Shown piece after piece: positions 16,809 through 25,685 of a stretch of 64,000 bases of DNA. This DNA comes from Myxococcus qinghaiensis (GTDB lineage Bacteria; Myxococcota; Myxococcia; Myxococcales; Myxococcaceae): NCBI RefSeq assembly GCF_024198215.1, contig NZ_JAKCFA010000026.1:1-64000 (forward strand), written 5' to 3'. How positions within the stretch are numbered: position 1 is the stretch's first letter; every line of letters starts with the position of its first letter. The position numbers and the translations under genes are program-made. The notes beneath the pieces were generated by a model. The model saw only the letters and a list, made by a program, of their open reading frames with translations, was not told the origin of the DNA and searched no databases.

Positions 16809-19295
16809 TCAGAGGATGATTCGCGTGATGGGCACCCAGACAGGCTGGATGTCGCGCACCAGGACCCCCTCCTCCGGAACCACCAGCGCTTCTGAATGCA
16901 CCACGTAGGGGCCGCCCTGGGGATTCCTGCCCACGAGCAGGTACGTGTAGCGGCCCGCGGGGAGCGCGTCGTACACGACCTCGGGAGAGGTCAGGGGCGT
17001 CGGGCTGGGAACCCCCAGGTCACGTCCGAGCCCCTCCACCCTCCCGTAGGTGCGCACCTGTGGCACCGCCCCTGGAATGAGCACCGCCAGGTCGAGGGCG
17101 ATGTTCTCCGGAGGAATGCCCGTGAAGCGAGGCCTGCGCAGTCGCAGCGTGGCGCGCCCCTCCTGCTCCTGGAGCTGGAGCACCCGCCGCTCGTCGGGCG
17201 CGAGCGTCACCCTGCGCGGGACGTACCGACCGGAGCGGGTCTCCGACCAGGGGTTCCCCAGGAAGTCGTACTGGGTGACGACCTTGAGGACGTACTCCCC
17301 GGGCTCGAGCCCTCCCACCTCGAAGGCCCCGTCCTTGACGTGCCGGAGGCCCGCGGAGGGACGCTTCTGCTCGTCCATGGGAATGACTCGCAGCACCACG
17401 TTCGCGGGCCGCCCGTCGCGGTCCTTCACGGTGCCCTCCAAACGAGCCCCCGACGAGAGTCGCAGCTCCAGCGGCGCGTCACCCGAACCCAGCTGTTGTT
17501 GAAGCGGCAGGTAGCCCGAATGGGCGACGTCCAGGGACAGCGGGCCGGACTCCACCGACTCGAACTCAAAGGTACCCGACGGGTCCGTCTGGATGCTCGC
17601 CAGTTCGGGGACCCCTCCCCCTTCCGACCCGGCGACTCGTGCGGGCCGCGTGAGTCGAACGCTCACCCGGGCCCCCGCGACGGGGGCGGAGGTCGTCGCG
17701 TCCACCACCCTTCCGCGCACTCGCCGCCCGGCCTCGAGGACGAGGTCGCCCAGGTCCACATCCTGGCCAGGCTCCACCTGGACCTCGCGGACCGTGCGCG
17801 TGAGCCCGGGGACATCGAGCGTCAGCCACATCACGCCTGGCGCCTCGACAAGAAGCCGGAAGGCGCCAGCCTCGTCTTGAAAGGGCGTGTCATTGACGAT
17901 GAAGCGGGTGATGGGCGTGCCGTCCGGACGCCGGAGCCTTCCACGAAGGCTGCCCTGATAGCGCAGCACGAGCCGCACGTCCTTCGCGCCCGCGGTGACG
18001 ACCGCTTCGGTGGACGTCTCGGATGAAGCGCCTCCCTCGGCGGCATCCCCGCGCAGGACGTAGCCCTGCTTGTCGATGCTCAGGACACTCTTGCCGGGCA
18101 ACAGGTGCGAGACGGAGAAGCGGCCCGAGGCGTCCGTCCTCACGTATGAGTCATTGACCCGGATGCTGCGCTCCTGCTTCTCCAGCGCGGCATAGGTGTC
18201 CCGGTGGGAGTGGGCCCTCACCTCGACGTCGGACACGGGCTGTCCCGCCTCGTCCACGACGATGCCGGACACCGTCAGCCCGGTGTCCATCCGCAAGGTC
18301 ACCATCGAGGACTCCCCGGGCCGCACCGTGACGACCTGCGAGGCCCGATGAGGGCCCCCCATGGAGAAGGCCGCCGTGAGGGTGTATCGACCGGGCTCCA
18401 CGGTGCGAAAGTCGAAGCGGCCCTGCTCATTGCTCGTATCGCTGAAGGCGCCGGTCTGCGTTCCGTCCGCCTTCAGGGAGAGGTCCACTTCCCAGAGCGG
18501 CTCACCGGTGTTGCCCACCACGGTGCCCTCCACCTTCCCACCCGCGCGCAGCACCAGTCGAAGGCCTTGAGCCGGCGCCTCCACGTCCACCCTCGTGATG
18601 ACGAAGCCCTCCGCGACGGCGACCAGGAAATGGGGGCCTCCCTTGGGCAGCTCGAGCACGAAGCGCCCTGACCCGTCCGTCTCCGTTTCGAACCGGGCTG
18701 ACTCATAGGTCCCCAGCCGGTGGATGGTCCCCCCAGCCTGCTCCACGGCGAGCGACTCGGCGGAAGGTCGGGACGTGTCTTCCAACTGCCGGGGCGGAGT
18801 CATCGCCGCCACCGCTGCCGCCTCCAGCGGCTTGCCCGCCTCGTCGACGACGATGCCCTCCAGGAGGACGGCCGGCACGAGCGTGAAGTCCAGGGTCATG
18901 CCCTCACGCGGCACCTCGTGGGCCTGGGACAGGATGTCCAGGTAGCCGACGGCGGACACCGAAAAGACACGAGCGCCCGGCGCCGTCGTCTCCAGCACGA
19001 AGCTCCCATCCGCCTGGGTGACGGCGTGTTCGGAGGTGCCGTCTTCCTCCAGGGGCGCCAGCCGCACCTCCGCGCTCGCGATGGGCTGGCCTGCCGAATC
19101 GCGCACCCGGCCTGTCACCCGGGTGGCCGGGGCCTGCTCCGCGTCGAGCGGCACCGCCAGCGACTTCCGCGCCGGAGACTCGTGAACCGCGGGCGCGGCC
19201 CGCTCGGCGACAGGAGTCCGGAAGAGCAGGAGCGCTCCGGCGAAGCCAAGCGCGAGCACCCCGAAGGCGATTGCCACCACGGATGACCTTCTCAT
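16809..19295 (-). CDS. membrane-anchored protein with carboxypeptidase-regulatory-like repeats
   Basis: The 828-residue product starts at the ATG at 19295 after GGGAGGGG. A basic start and one hydrophobic segment (about 6-25) form a signal anchor. Then come at least seven modules of about 85-100 residues of the carboxypeptidase regulatory-like / Cna-B-like beta-sandwich: VTGRVRDSAGQPIASAEV, LEGIVVDEAGKPLEAAAV, VEGTVVGNTGEPLWEVDL, VSGIVVDEAGQPVSDVEV, LRGRLRRPDGTPITRF, VRGRVVDATTSAPVAGARV, LEGTVKDRDGRP, each with a following DGSF/GRFxF strand. No peptidase domain is present. Such proteins are common surface or periplasmic scaffolds in myxobacteria. It lies 82 bp downstream of nothing but a gap from the ELWxxDGT gene, same strand. 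Confidence 0.88.
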   Translation of the reverse strand: MRRSSVVAIAFGVLALGFAGALLLFRTPVAERAAPAVHESPARKSLAVPLDAEQAPATRVTGRVRDSAGQPIASAEVRLAPLEEDGTSEHAVTQADGSFVLETTAPGARVFSVSAVGYLDILSQAHEVPREGMTLDFTLVPAVLLEGIVVDEAGKPLEAAAVAAMTPPRQLEDTSRPSAESLAVEQAGGTIHRLGTYESARFETETDGSGRFVLELPKGGPHFLVAVAEGFVITRVDVEAPAQGLRLVLRAGGKVEGTVVGNTGEPLWEVDLSLKADGTQTGAFSDTSNEQGRFDFRTVEPGRYTLTAAFSMGGPHRASQVVTVRPGESSMVTLRMDTGLTVSGIVVDEAGQPVSDVEVRAHSHRDTYAALEKQERSIRVNDSYVRTDASGRFSVSHLLPGKSVLSIDKQGYVLRGDAAEGGASSETSTEAVVTAGAKDVRLVLRYQGSLRGRLRRPDGTPITRFIVNDTPFQDEAGAFRLLVEAPGVMWLTLDVPGLTRTVREVQVEPGQDVDLGDLVLEAGRRVRGRVVDATTSAPVAGARVSVRLTRPARVAGSEGGGVPELASIQTDPSGTFEFESVESGPLSLDVAHSGYLPLQQQLGSGDAPLELRLSSGARLEGTVKDRDGRPANVVLRVIPMDEQKRPSAGLRHVKDGAFEVGGLEPGEYVLKVVTQYDFLGNPWSETRSGRYVPRRVTLAPDERRVLQLQEQEGRATLRLRRPRFTGIPPENIALDLAVLIPGAVPQVRTYGRVEGLGRDLGVPSPTPLTSPEVVYDALPAGRYTYLLVGRNPQGGPYVVHSEALVVPEEGVLVRDIQPVWVPITRIIL

Positions 19296-19341
19296 GGGCC
19301 CCTCCCGTAGAGGTCACGCTAGCAGGACCGGGTCGCGACCT

Positions 19342-20232
19342 TCAGGCCACCCCTTCCGACGTCACCGGGCTCTGCTTCGACGAGAGGGCACTGCCCGCCG
19401 ATGCCAGGACGATGAAGCCAATGGCCAGGCCCTGCACCAGCGAGAGGCGCTCGCCCAGGAACAACAGCCCCGCGAGCGCGCCGAGCGCGGGCTCCAAGCT
19501 CATCAGGATGCCGAAGGTCCGCGTGGGAATCTGCTTGAGCGCCACCATCTCCAGGGAATAGGGCAGCGCGCTCGACAGCACGGCGATGCCCAGCACGAAG
19601 GGCAGCAGCGACACGTCCAGCAACGCGGTGCCCGCCTTCGCCACGCCAAAGGGAACGACGAGCAGGGCCGCGGTGAGCATCCCCAGCGTCGTCGCCGTCC
19701 CTCCGTGCACGGCCGCGCCCGCCTTCTGGCCGAACAGGATGTACAGCGCCCAGCAGAGGCCCGCCACCAGCGCCCAGCCGACCCCCACCCAGTCGAGCGC
19801 CGCCGCGGTCCCCGTGAGTGGGAGGATCATCACGACGCCCGCCACGGCCAACAGCGCCCAGATGAAATCGACGGCCTTCCGGGTCGACAGGAGCGCCACG
19901 GCGAGCGGACCGGTGAACTCGATGGCGACGGCGATGCCCAGGGGGATTCGCTCCAGCGCCAGGTAGAAGGAGAGGTTCATCACCCCGAGCGCTGCCCCAT
20001 AGATGAGGATGGGGCGCACCTCCGCGCGGGTGAGGCGCTTGCGCCAGGGACGCCACACGGCCAGCAGAATCAGGCTGGCGAAGAAGAGCCGGAGCGCCGT
20101 CGTCCCCTGTGCACCGACGACAGGAAACAGCCGCTTGGCCAGCGAGGCGCCCACCTGGATGGAGCTCATCCCGAGCAGCACCATGAGCACGGCGCTGGTG
20201 CGCGGACTGGTCAGCCCTCCGAGTCGAGACAT
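19342..20232 (-). CDS. rhtA: RhtA-type EamA transporter (amino acid exporter)
   Basis: The 296-residue product, from the ATG at 20232, has ten predicted transmembrane helices in two EamA halves, the length of E. coli RhtA (295). It matches RhtA at several blocks that I recognise: SIQxGASLAKxLFPxVGAxGxTALRL near 23-48, IPLGIAVAIEFTGPLAVAL near 95-115, ACWALYILFGQ-type near 155, LSSALPYSLEMVAL near 220-235, and PTRTFGILMSLEPALGAL near 238-257. RhtA exports threonine and homoserine across the inner membrane. The exact substrate here is inferred. It stands 46 bp upstream of the repeat protein gene on the same strand. Confidence 0.88.
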   Translation of the reverse strand: MSRLGGLTSPRTSAVLMVLLGMSSIQVGASLAKRLFPVVGAQGTTALRLFFASLILLAVWRPWRKRLTRAEVRPILIYGAALGVMNLSFYLALERIPLGIAVAIEFTGPLAVALLSTRKAVDFIWALLAVAGVVMILPLTGTAAALDWVGVGWALVAGLCWALYILFGQKAGAAVHGGTATTLGMLTAALLVVPFGVAKAGTALLDVSLLPFVLGIAVLSSALPYSLEMVALKQIPTRTFGILMSLEPALGALAGLLFLGERLSLVQGLAIGFIVLASAGSALSSKQSPVTSEGVA

Positions 20233-20371
20233 GCCAGCCACTGTCGCACAGGCGCGCTGGGGCATGTCACCGAGAACATCCGGCGGAGTCGGAGCGGGGC
20301 TCCAGAGTCGCGCGGCCCGTCCGCTCGCAGCGGGTGCGGCCAGGCTCGCGCGCTCTGGAAGGCCGTCCGGA

Positions 20372-20473
20372 CTACTTCTTCTTGTCGGCCTTCTCCTTCT
20401 TCTTCTTCTGCTTCTCCTTCGTCGACAGCTTCGGCTTGTTGTCCTTCTTCGCCTTCTCTTGACCCTTGGGCAC
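20372..20473 (-). CDS. 33-residue Lys-rich small protein
   Basis: A GTG at 20473, seven bases after CAGGAG, opens a 33-codon frame ending at a TAA at 20372. The product begins MPKGQEKAKKDNKPKL and continues STKEKQKKKKEKADKKK; about half of its residues are Lys. Short proteins of this look, with a conserved PKGQ..KK..NKPK start, occur in other bacteria as uncharacterised cytoplasmic polypeptides; that is from memory. The TTC/CTT-rich plus strand here is explained by the Lys codons and is not an independent microsatellite. Highly basic, possibly nucleic-acid binding. Function unknown. Confidence 0.7.
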   Translation of the reverse strand: MPKGQEKAKKDNKPKLSTKEKQKKKKEKADKKK

Positions 20474-20807
20474 GGTATTGCTCCTGACGCTCGACTGCGG
20501 AGGGCCGCATCCTATCGCAGTTCCGGCCCTTGGCGCCTTCAACCTGCCCGTCCCTGCCTCTCCGGTCCGCCCACGGGGCTCAGCCTCCATCCGCTCGATG
20601 AGGTATTCGCGCTCCGTGTTGATGGACACCGACTGCTCGTTCCCGCTGCTGGCCCCCCGGCACGAGCCTCTCCGTGCGCGCAGGCGGGCACGAAACAAAG
20701 GCGCCGCGCGTGGCGCATTGTCGGGCGGACCCGGCTGGATTGAGCGGGATGCGCCTGCCTGCCCATCGCTTGACTCCAATTCTGGGAGTCTATGCAATGC
20801 CAGGCCC
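20474..20807. other. intergenic region, no convincing gene
   Basis: This 334-bp gap lies between the Lys-rich gene and the gene at 20808. Open frames through it have shadow-like composition. It contains an inverted repeat GACTCC-aattctg-GGAGTC at 20772-20790, 17 bp before the next start, which could be an operator or a small hairpin near the ribosome-binding region. Confidence 0.5.
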
Positions 20808-21170
20808 ATGTTGCTCATCCGCGACGCTCAACTCGTCCCTTTCGGGGACGAGGCCCGCCAGCGATTCACCGAGCAGCTCACCGAAATCATGGCCAGCGAC
20901 TTCACCGTGCACGTGACGACGCTGGGGCGGCCCGCCTTCGACAAGGTGGTTCTGGAGGCCATCACCCAGGCGGAGGGCTTCGGGCTGCGCACGTTGGGGG
21001 CAATCACCGACTACGTCTGCACCGTGCTCTGCTGCGGCGAACACTTCCACACCCAGCCCGCTTACTCATGGGCAGACATGCTGCTTCGCTCCAAGGACCC
21101 GGAGCGGGCGCGGAAGGTCCTGGATGAGGTGCTCGCCAGGCTGGGGGCGCAAGGCGGGGAGCACTCATGA
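20808..21170 (+). CDS. small helical protein of a T6SS/polymorphic-toxin-associated type (tentative)
   Basis: The 120-residue product starts MLLIRDAQLVPFGDEARQRF. Its layout, an MLxIRxxQ start followed by a helical domain with GFGLRTLGAITDYVCTVLCCGEHF near 58-82 and YSWADMLLRSKDP near 88-100, resembles small uncharacterised proteins that I recall near type VI secretion and PAAR/toxin genes (pattern ...GI.T.RDVC.Y..L....G..F....W...IL). Its stop overlaps the next start as ATGA at 21167-21170, so the two are translationally coupled. A ribosome-binding site is weak; GGGAG lies 19 bases upstream. No signal peptide. The role may be accessory or chaperone-like, which is inference. Confidence 0.65.
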   Translation: MLLIRDAQLVPFGDEARQRFTEQLTEIMASDFTVHVTTLGRPAFDKVVLEAITQAEGFGLRTLGAITDYVCTVLCCGEHFHTQPAYSWADMLLRSKDPERARKVLDEVLARLGAQGGEHS

Positions 21171-23393
21171 CCGAGCTCGTGTTCCTCACCTTCGCGGGGA
21201 CGGTCCTCACGGTGACCGCGTCGACCCTCTATGTTTGTTGCTTCCGCGCGCGCGGACAGGGCGCGCGGCTCAATAACAACGCCGTGCAGGGCTGCGCCTT
21301 GGCTGGCGCGCCGGTCAACGCCCCGGTGGGGCCCCCCCCAGCCCCCTCCCCAGCCGGTCGTGCAGCCCGCGGTCGTGGTGCAACCCGCGCCGACCATCAG
21401 CGCCGTCCTCCCCCAGCAGGGAACCACCGGCGGCGGGACGCGGGTGCGCATCACGGGCACGAACTTCTCGCCCGGCAACGTGACGGTGCGCTTCGACAAC
21501 GTCGTCGCCAACGGGGTCATCGCCACCGCCCTGCAAATCGACGTCGACACGCCGCCGCATGTCGTTGGCGCGGTCGACGTGCGAGTGACCAACAACAACG
21601 ACGGGCAGTTCGCCGTCGCCCCGCACGCGTTCACGTACATGCAACCCCAGGTGCTGGCGATAGCGCCCCCCATGGGGCCCCTCCTGGGCAACAACCGGGT
21701 CCGCATCACCGGCAGGTACTTCGCCCCCAACGTGAGCGTGCTCGTCGCCGGACGCCCGGCCGCCAACGTCAACCGCGTCGACGAGCAGACCGTGGACGCC
21801 GACATCCCGGCCCGCCAGGCGCCGACCCCCATCGCGCAGGGTCTCAACATCGACGTGGTGAACGGGAACGACCAGGCCCGTGGACGCCTCAACACGAGCT
21901 ACACCTATGAGCCGCTGCGGCTCGATGAGGTGCTGCCCGCCAGCGCGCCGTCCGCGGGCGGAGTCCCCCTCACCCTCCGAGGCAGGGGGTTCGACGCGGG
22001 CACCACCGTCACCATCGGCGGCATGCCGGTGGGCGGCCTCGCGGTCATCTCCCCCACGCGAATCGACTGCACCGCGCCCGCGCTCCCGACTCCAGGCGCC
22101 GCGCTCTGTGATGTCGTCGCGACCAGTGGCGGCGGAGCCCAGACCGACACGCTCGTGGACGCCTTCACCTACACCGCGCCCGTGACGCTCGTGGCGATGA
22201 CGCTTTCGTCAGGAGCCCGCGGCGGCAACACCCAGGTGGGCCTGCTCGGCATGGGCTTCACCCACCCGATGGTGGCCTTCTTCGCGGGCCAGCAGGTGAA
22301 CACGGTGTTCGTGCACGAGGGGGAGTTGATCGTCCCCCAGACGCCAGCCGTGCCTCACCCCAATGACAACGCCCACCCGGTGGACGTCATCGCTCGCGAC
22401 CAGGGCAACCACTCCTCGCAGCTGGCCCATGGCTACACCTACGAGGCGGAGCGGCCCGCGATGAACGTGGTGGTCTACGCGCCCGGCCAGGACTTCCACT
22501 CCATCCGGGCCGCCGGTGCGAACGATGCGAGCCTGACCGGACAGCTCCTGCAGATGCACAACACCGGCGTGCTCGACGCTCGGGACGGTGCCTCGGCGGC
22601 CCAGATGCCAGGGAGGAGCTACCACAACCACATCGCGGGCGGCGTAGGGGGGCTGCTGTTCAACCGGCACGCCCACCCCCGGCACACCATCCACCAGGTC
22701 CTGGATGTCACGATGCACCGGCCCATCAACAACTACACCAGCAATCTGCTGGCGCCCAACACGCCCAACGGCAGGTGGCACCCCGACGCAGGTGTCTCGG
22801 CCGCCATCATCGCGGCCCACAATCTCGCGCTGGCGGCGAACTTCGCCAACCCGGCAGCCGTACAGAACTCCATCAACACCACCCTCACGTTGTTCTCCGT
22901 GACGCCGGCCACGGGTGCGACCGCGGGCTGCGAGCAGGTCACTCTCACGGGACAGAACTTTCCGAACAACGTCACCGTGCACTTCGGTGGAGTGGCGGTC
23001 CCAGCCGCCCACTGCATCCGCGTGAATGCCACCACCCTCACCGTCACGCCCCCCGACCACGCCCCGGGCGTCGTGGACGTGCGCATCACGGATGCGCGCG
23101 GCGTCTTCGTGGAGCTCCCGGCCGCCTTCACCCACCAGGACTTCGCCTTCGCCACGCTCACCCCCGCGATCGGCTCACACGACGGAGGCAACGTCGTGGT
23201 CATCACCGGCACGGGCTTCAAGGCGAACACCGCCGTCTCGTTCGACGGAATCGCGGTGGCCGCGCACGACATCACGGTGCACAGCTCCACCGTGCTCACC
23301 GCGCGCGCGCCCCCGCACGCCGCGGGGGTGGTGAACGTCAGGCTCACGCTCGGCGGCGTGATGCACAACCTCCCTTATCGATATGTGCAGTAG
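21167..23393 (+). CDS. IPT/TIG-repeat membrane-anchored protein, interrupted by a frameshift at a C8 tract
   Basis: The ATG at 21167 overlaps the previous stop and encodes a transmembrane segment (LVFLTFAGTVLTVTASTLYV) then a linker to PVGPPP. At 21332-21339 there is a run of eight C; with seven C the frame would continue as VGPPQPPPQPVV into the long frame ending at 23393. The outer part has six IPT/TIG modules (PQQGTTGGGTRVRITGTNF, then VRITGRYF, PLTLRGRGFDAGTTVTIGG, VGLLGMGF, VTLTGQNFPNNVTVHFGG, VVVITGTGFKANTAVSFDG) and an insert between the fourth and fifth. As it stands the two parts are out of frame; the second part alone is open from about 21231. Either sequence error, phase variation or a broken gene. 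Confidence 0.72.
21332..21339 (+). repeat. poly-C tract of eight at the frame break of the TIG gene
   Basis: Eight consecutive C residues lie in the Pro-rich linker between the transmembrane segment and the TIG modules. Removing one C joins the two coding frames; the frame before and after both have coding character only on their own side. Homopolymers like this are typical slip sites for sequencing and for replication. Confidence 0.8.
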
Positions 23394-23420
23394 CACCGCG
23401 TGTCGCCAGGGCACGCGGTG
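23394..23420. terminator. hairpin directly after the TIG gene stop
   Basis: CACCGCGTG at 23394-23402 pairs perfectly with CACGCGGTG at 23412-23420 around a 9-nt loop, beginning at the base after the TAG stop. A second smaller hairpin, CCATCG with CGATGG, follows at 23421-23439. It separates convergent genes. Confidence 0.6.
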
Positions 23421-23455
23421 CCATCGCTGGCACCGATGGGCTCACGACCTGCGCG

Positions 23456-24553
23456 TCAGGGACAGAGCAGCTCGACGGACTTGATGCGCATCACGCCATC
23501 GACGGTCGGGTCGTTGGTCTGGTCCCCGATGGCGATGTTCCCGTCCACCGTGAAGTTGTTCCGCGTGAGCTTCGCGACGCCGTCGATGCTCACCGTGGCC
23601 ACCTTCGCCGCGTCCACCGCGAGCTCGTAGACATGGTACGCGCCGTCAATCACGGGGAACGCCGCGGACTGCGTGTCGTCCGCCCAGCCGATCGCCGCGC
23701 TTTCGAGGTAGATCATCTGCGAACGGTCCACGCTGTCGCCGACTGTCGGCGTGAAGCTCCCCAGGATGGCGGCGCCGCTGTCGAGCGAGTTGTGGCGGCT
23801 CGCTGACTCGACTTGCAGCGTCACCTCGAGCTTGAAGGGTTTCGTTGCGTCGACGGCATTCGCCCGCCAGAGGAGCAGCTGTCCGCCCGTCCTTCCGCCG
23901 GGGGTCGTCGACGTCTCCAGGCGAACGTAGTCCGCGCCGTACGTGAGCGTGTTCGGCCCCTGGACGGCCGTCCTCCACCCTTGCGCGGTGATATCGGCAC
24001 CGCCGACCAGCAGGGGAATGCTCCTCCGCGCCGACCACTGCGTCGTCGACGTCGCCGGCGTGCACACCTCACAAGCGTTCGCCGGATTCGGCTCGCCTTC
24101 GGCGTAGAGGGTGCCGTCGATGAAGCACTTCGGGCCGCACACACCCGCCGAGCAGACCTGTCCCGAGGCGCACTGCGTCCCATCCGCGCGTGGCGTCCAC
24201 GTGGTCGCGGAGGTCGCCGGCACGCACTGCTCACACGCGTTCGCCGCGTTCACCGCCCCGGATTCGACCTGCTGGCCGTCAATCTGACAGCGCGCGATGC
24301 AGACACCGCCCTCACACGTCTGACCACTCGCACAGGCATTGTCGCAACCACCACAGTGCGCCGGGTCGACCTCGGTGTTCACACAGGCGCCGCCGCACCG
24401 CGCGGCACCGCCGCCGTCGCACTGCTCCGGCACGGACGCGTCGGGTGGATCGTCAGGGCGAGGAGGGGAGTCCTTGCCACACGCGGCGACGAAGCCGAGC
24501 ACCACGAGACAGGAGAGCGCGACAGAACGAACAGACACCATGGAAACCGCCAT
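23456..24553 (-). CDS. Cys-rich secreted lipoprotein with a C-terminal beta-sandwich
   Basis: The 365-residue product is read from the ATG at 24553; an ATG four codons later (24541) is equally possible. The leader ends GFVAACG, a lipobox. Next are Cys-rich modules typical of myxobacterial surface proteins: CGGACVNTEVDPAHCGGCDN with CASGQTCEGGVC near 45-85, then two ANACEQCVPATS / ANACEVCTPATS modules preceded by IDGQQVESG or IDGTLYAEG. The last 200 residues form a beta-rich domain (GWRTAVQGPNTLTYGADYV, QLLLWRANAVDAT, ILGSFTPTVG, FPVIDGAYHVYELAVD) that resembles a concanavalin/LamG-type fold. Predicted extracellular, lipid-anchored. Ligand unknown. Confidence 0.82.
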   Translation of the reverse strand: MAVSMVSVRSVALSCLVVLGFVAACGKDSPPRPDDPPDASVPEQCDGGGAARCGGACVNTEVDPAHCGGCDNACASGQTCEGGVCIARCQIDGQQVESGAVNAANACEQCVPATSATTWTPRADGTQCASGQVCSAGVCGPKCFIDGTLYAEGEPNPANACEVCTPATSTTQWSARRSIPLLVGGADITAQGWRTAVQGPNTLTYGADYVRLETSTTPGGRTGGQLLLWRANAVDATKPFKLEVTLQVESASRHNSLDSGAAILGSFTPTVGDSVDRSQMIYLESAAIGWADDTQSAAFPVIDGAYHVYELAVDAAKVATVSIDGVAKLTRNNFTVDGNIAIGDQTNDPTVDGVMRIKSVELLCP

Positions 24554-24779
24554 CTTGGAAGACCACACGCCCGAGCGACGTGTGCTCCTCAAGCTTGGAG
24601 CGCACGCTCGCGGGTGGGGCAAGGCCTTTACCAGGGAGCGGTTGTCGAGCAGACAGGAGCGGCTGTCGAAACGACAAGGCAAGCTCACGAGCGCGGCGAT
24701 GAGAACCGAACTCGGAGTCCTTCCGCCCCCTCCGTGCACATGTCAACAACAGGGAGTGCGTGACGCACTCGGTGAAGAC

Positions 24780-25685
24780 TCAGGTCCGGGCCTGCCAGGT
24801 GAGCCACTCCCCTGGACGCGCCAGCTCCACGTTCACCTTCCGCTTCCGCGCCGTCGCCAGGAGCAGTGCTTCCGCGCCTGGAACCTCCTGGTAGTCCTCG
24901 GAGGGCGCGACACCGTAGTGGATGGGCACGAGGAGCCGCGCGCCCAGCACCACGGCCGCGGCGACCGCCTGCTCGGGTGTCAGGACGCCATGCACGTCAC
25001 TGACGGGCTTGCGCCAGCCGAAGCGCGCCCCGTTGATGGGGAGGAAGGCCGCGTCGAAGGGACCGAACTGACGGCCGATGTGCCACCAGGAGCCGTGCCA
25101 CAACGTGTCGCCGCAGTGGATGACACGGCGGCCTCCGCCGGAGACGACCCACGACACCTGAGTATCTCCATAACCGTCCGCCGCGGGAACGGCGGTGGCG
25201 GTGAAGTCATTGAGGAGGATGGGCTCGTAGAGCGGAGCGGGCCGCACACGGAAGCCCGACGCGGCCGCGGCGGCGGCCATGTCCGGGGGGCACACCAGCG
25301 TGCCGGTATCCCCCAGCGCCTGACGCACGGCCATCCGGTCGAAGTGGTCGGGATGGCGATGCGTCACCAGCACGAAGCGCCCACCCTCCCCCACGTCCAT
25401 CGGGACCAGCGGGTCCTTCAGCGCGGCCCCCCACACCGTGGAGTCGCTCAACGGGTCCATGAAGAGCGTGTCCTGTCCCAGCCGCAGCCGCACGCCGGCC
25501 CACGCCAGCCGCTGGGCGCGCAGCACCGCGCTGTCGGCGGGCTTCGTCGCGCCCCCCGTGCCCGGGGAGAACAGGACAGCGCCCGCGGAGAGGGAGACCG
25601 CCGCGCGCAGGAAGTCCCGACGCCCCGTCCGCGAGGGCCGAGCCAGGGTGTCCCCGCTCTCGAGGTCCAAAGCGTCCCGGCTCAT
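24780..25685 (-). CDS. Tat-exported MBL-fold metallo-hydrolase (UlaG/NAPE-PLD-like)
   Basis: The 301-residue product has a twin-arginine signal near 20-45 (TGRRDFLRAAVSLSAGAVLF). The metal site of the beta-lactamase fold is present: THRHPDHFD near 109-117 (HxHxDH), a second His/Gly region near 198 (CGDTLWHGSWW), and VPIHYG near 261 as the last His. This is the UlaG/NAPE-PLD/RomA-type layout of periplasmic or secreted MBL proteins. Its start overlaps the cupin stop (ATGA at 25682-25685), so the two are coupled. Predicted to hydrolyse a phosphodiester, lactone or lipid substrate in the periplasm; substrate unknown. Confidence 0.9.
   Translation of the reverse strand: MSRDALDLESGDTLARPSRTGRRDFLRAAVSLSAGAVLFSPGTGGATKPADSAVLRAQRLAWAGVRLRLGQDTLFMDPLSDSTVWGAALKDPLVPMDVGEGGRFVLVTHRHPDHFDRMAVRQALGDTGTLVCPPDMAAAAAASGFRVRPAPLYEPILLNDFTATAVPAADGYGDTQVSWVVSGGGRRVIHCGDTLWHGSWWHIGRQFGPFDAAFLPINGARFGWRKPVSDVHGVLTPEQAVAAAVVLGARLLVPIHYGVAPSEDYQEVPGAEALLLATARKRKVNVELARPGEWLTWQART

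Noticed and set aside
20390..20420. TTC-rich microsatellite
   Set aside because: Explained by Lys codons of the small Lys-rich gene on the minus strand.
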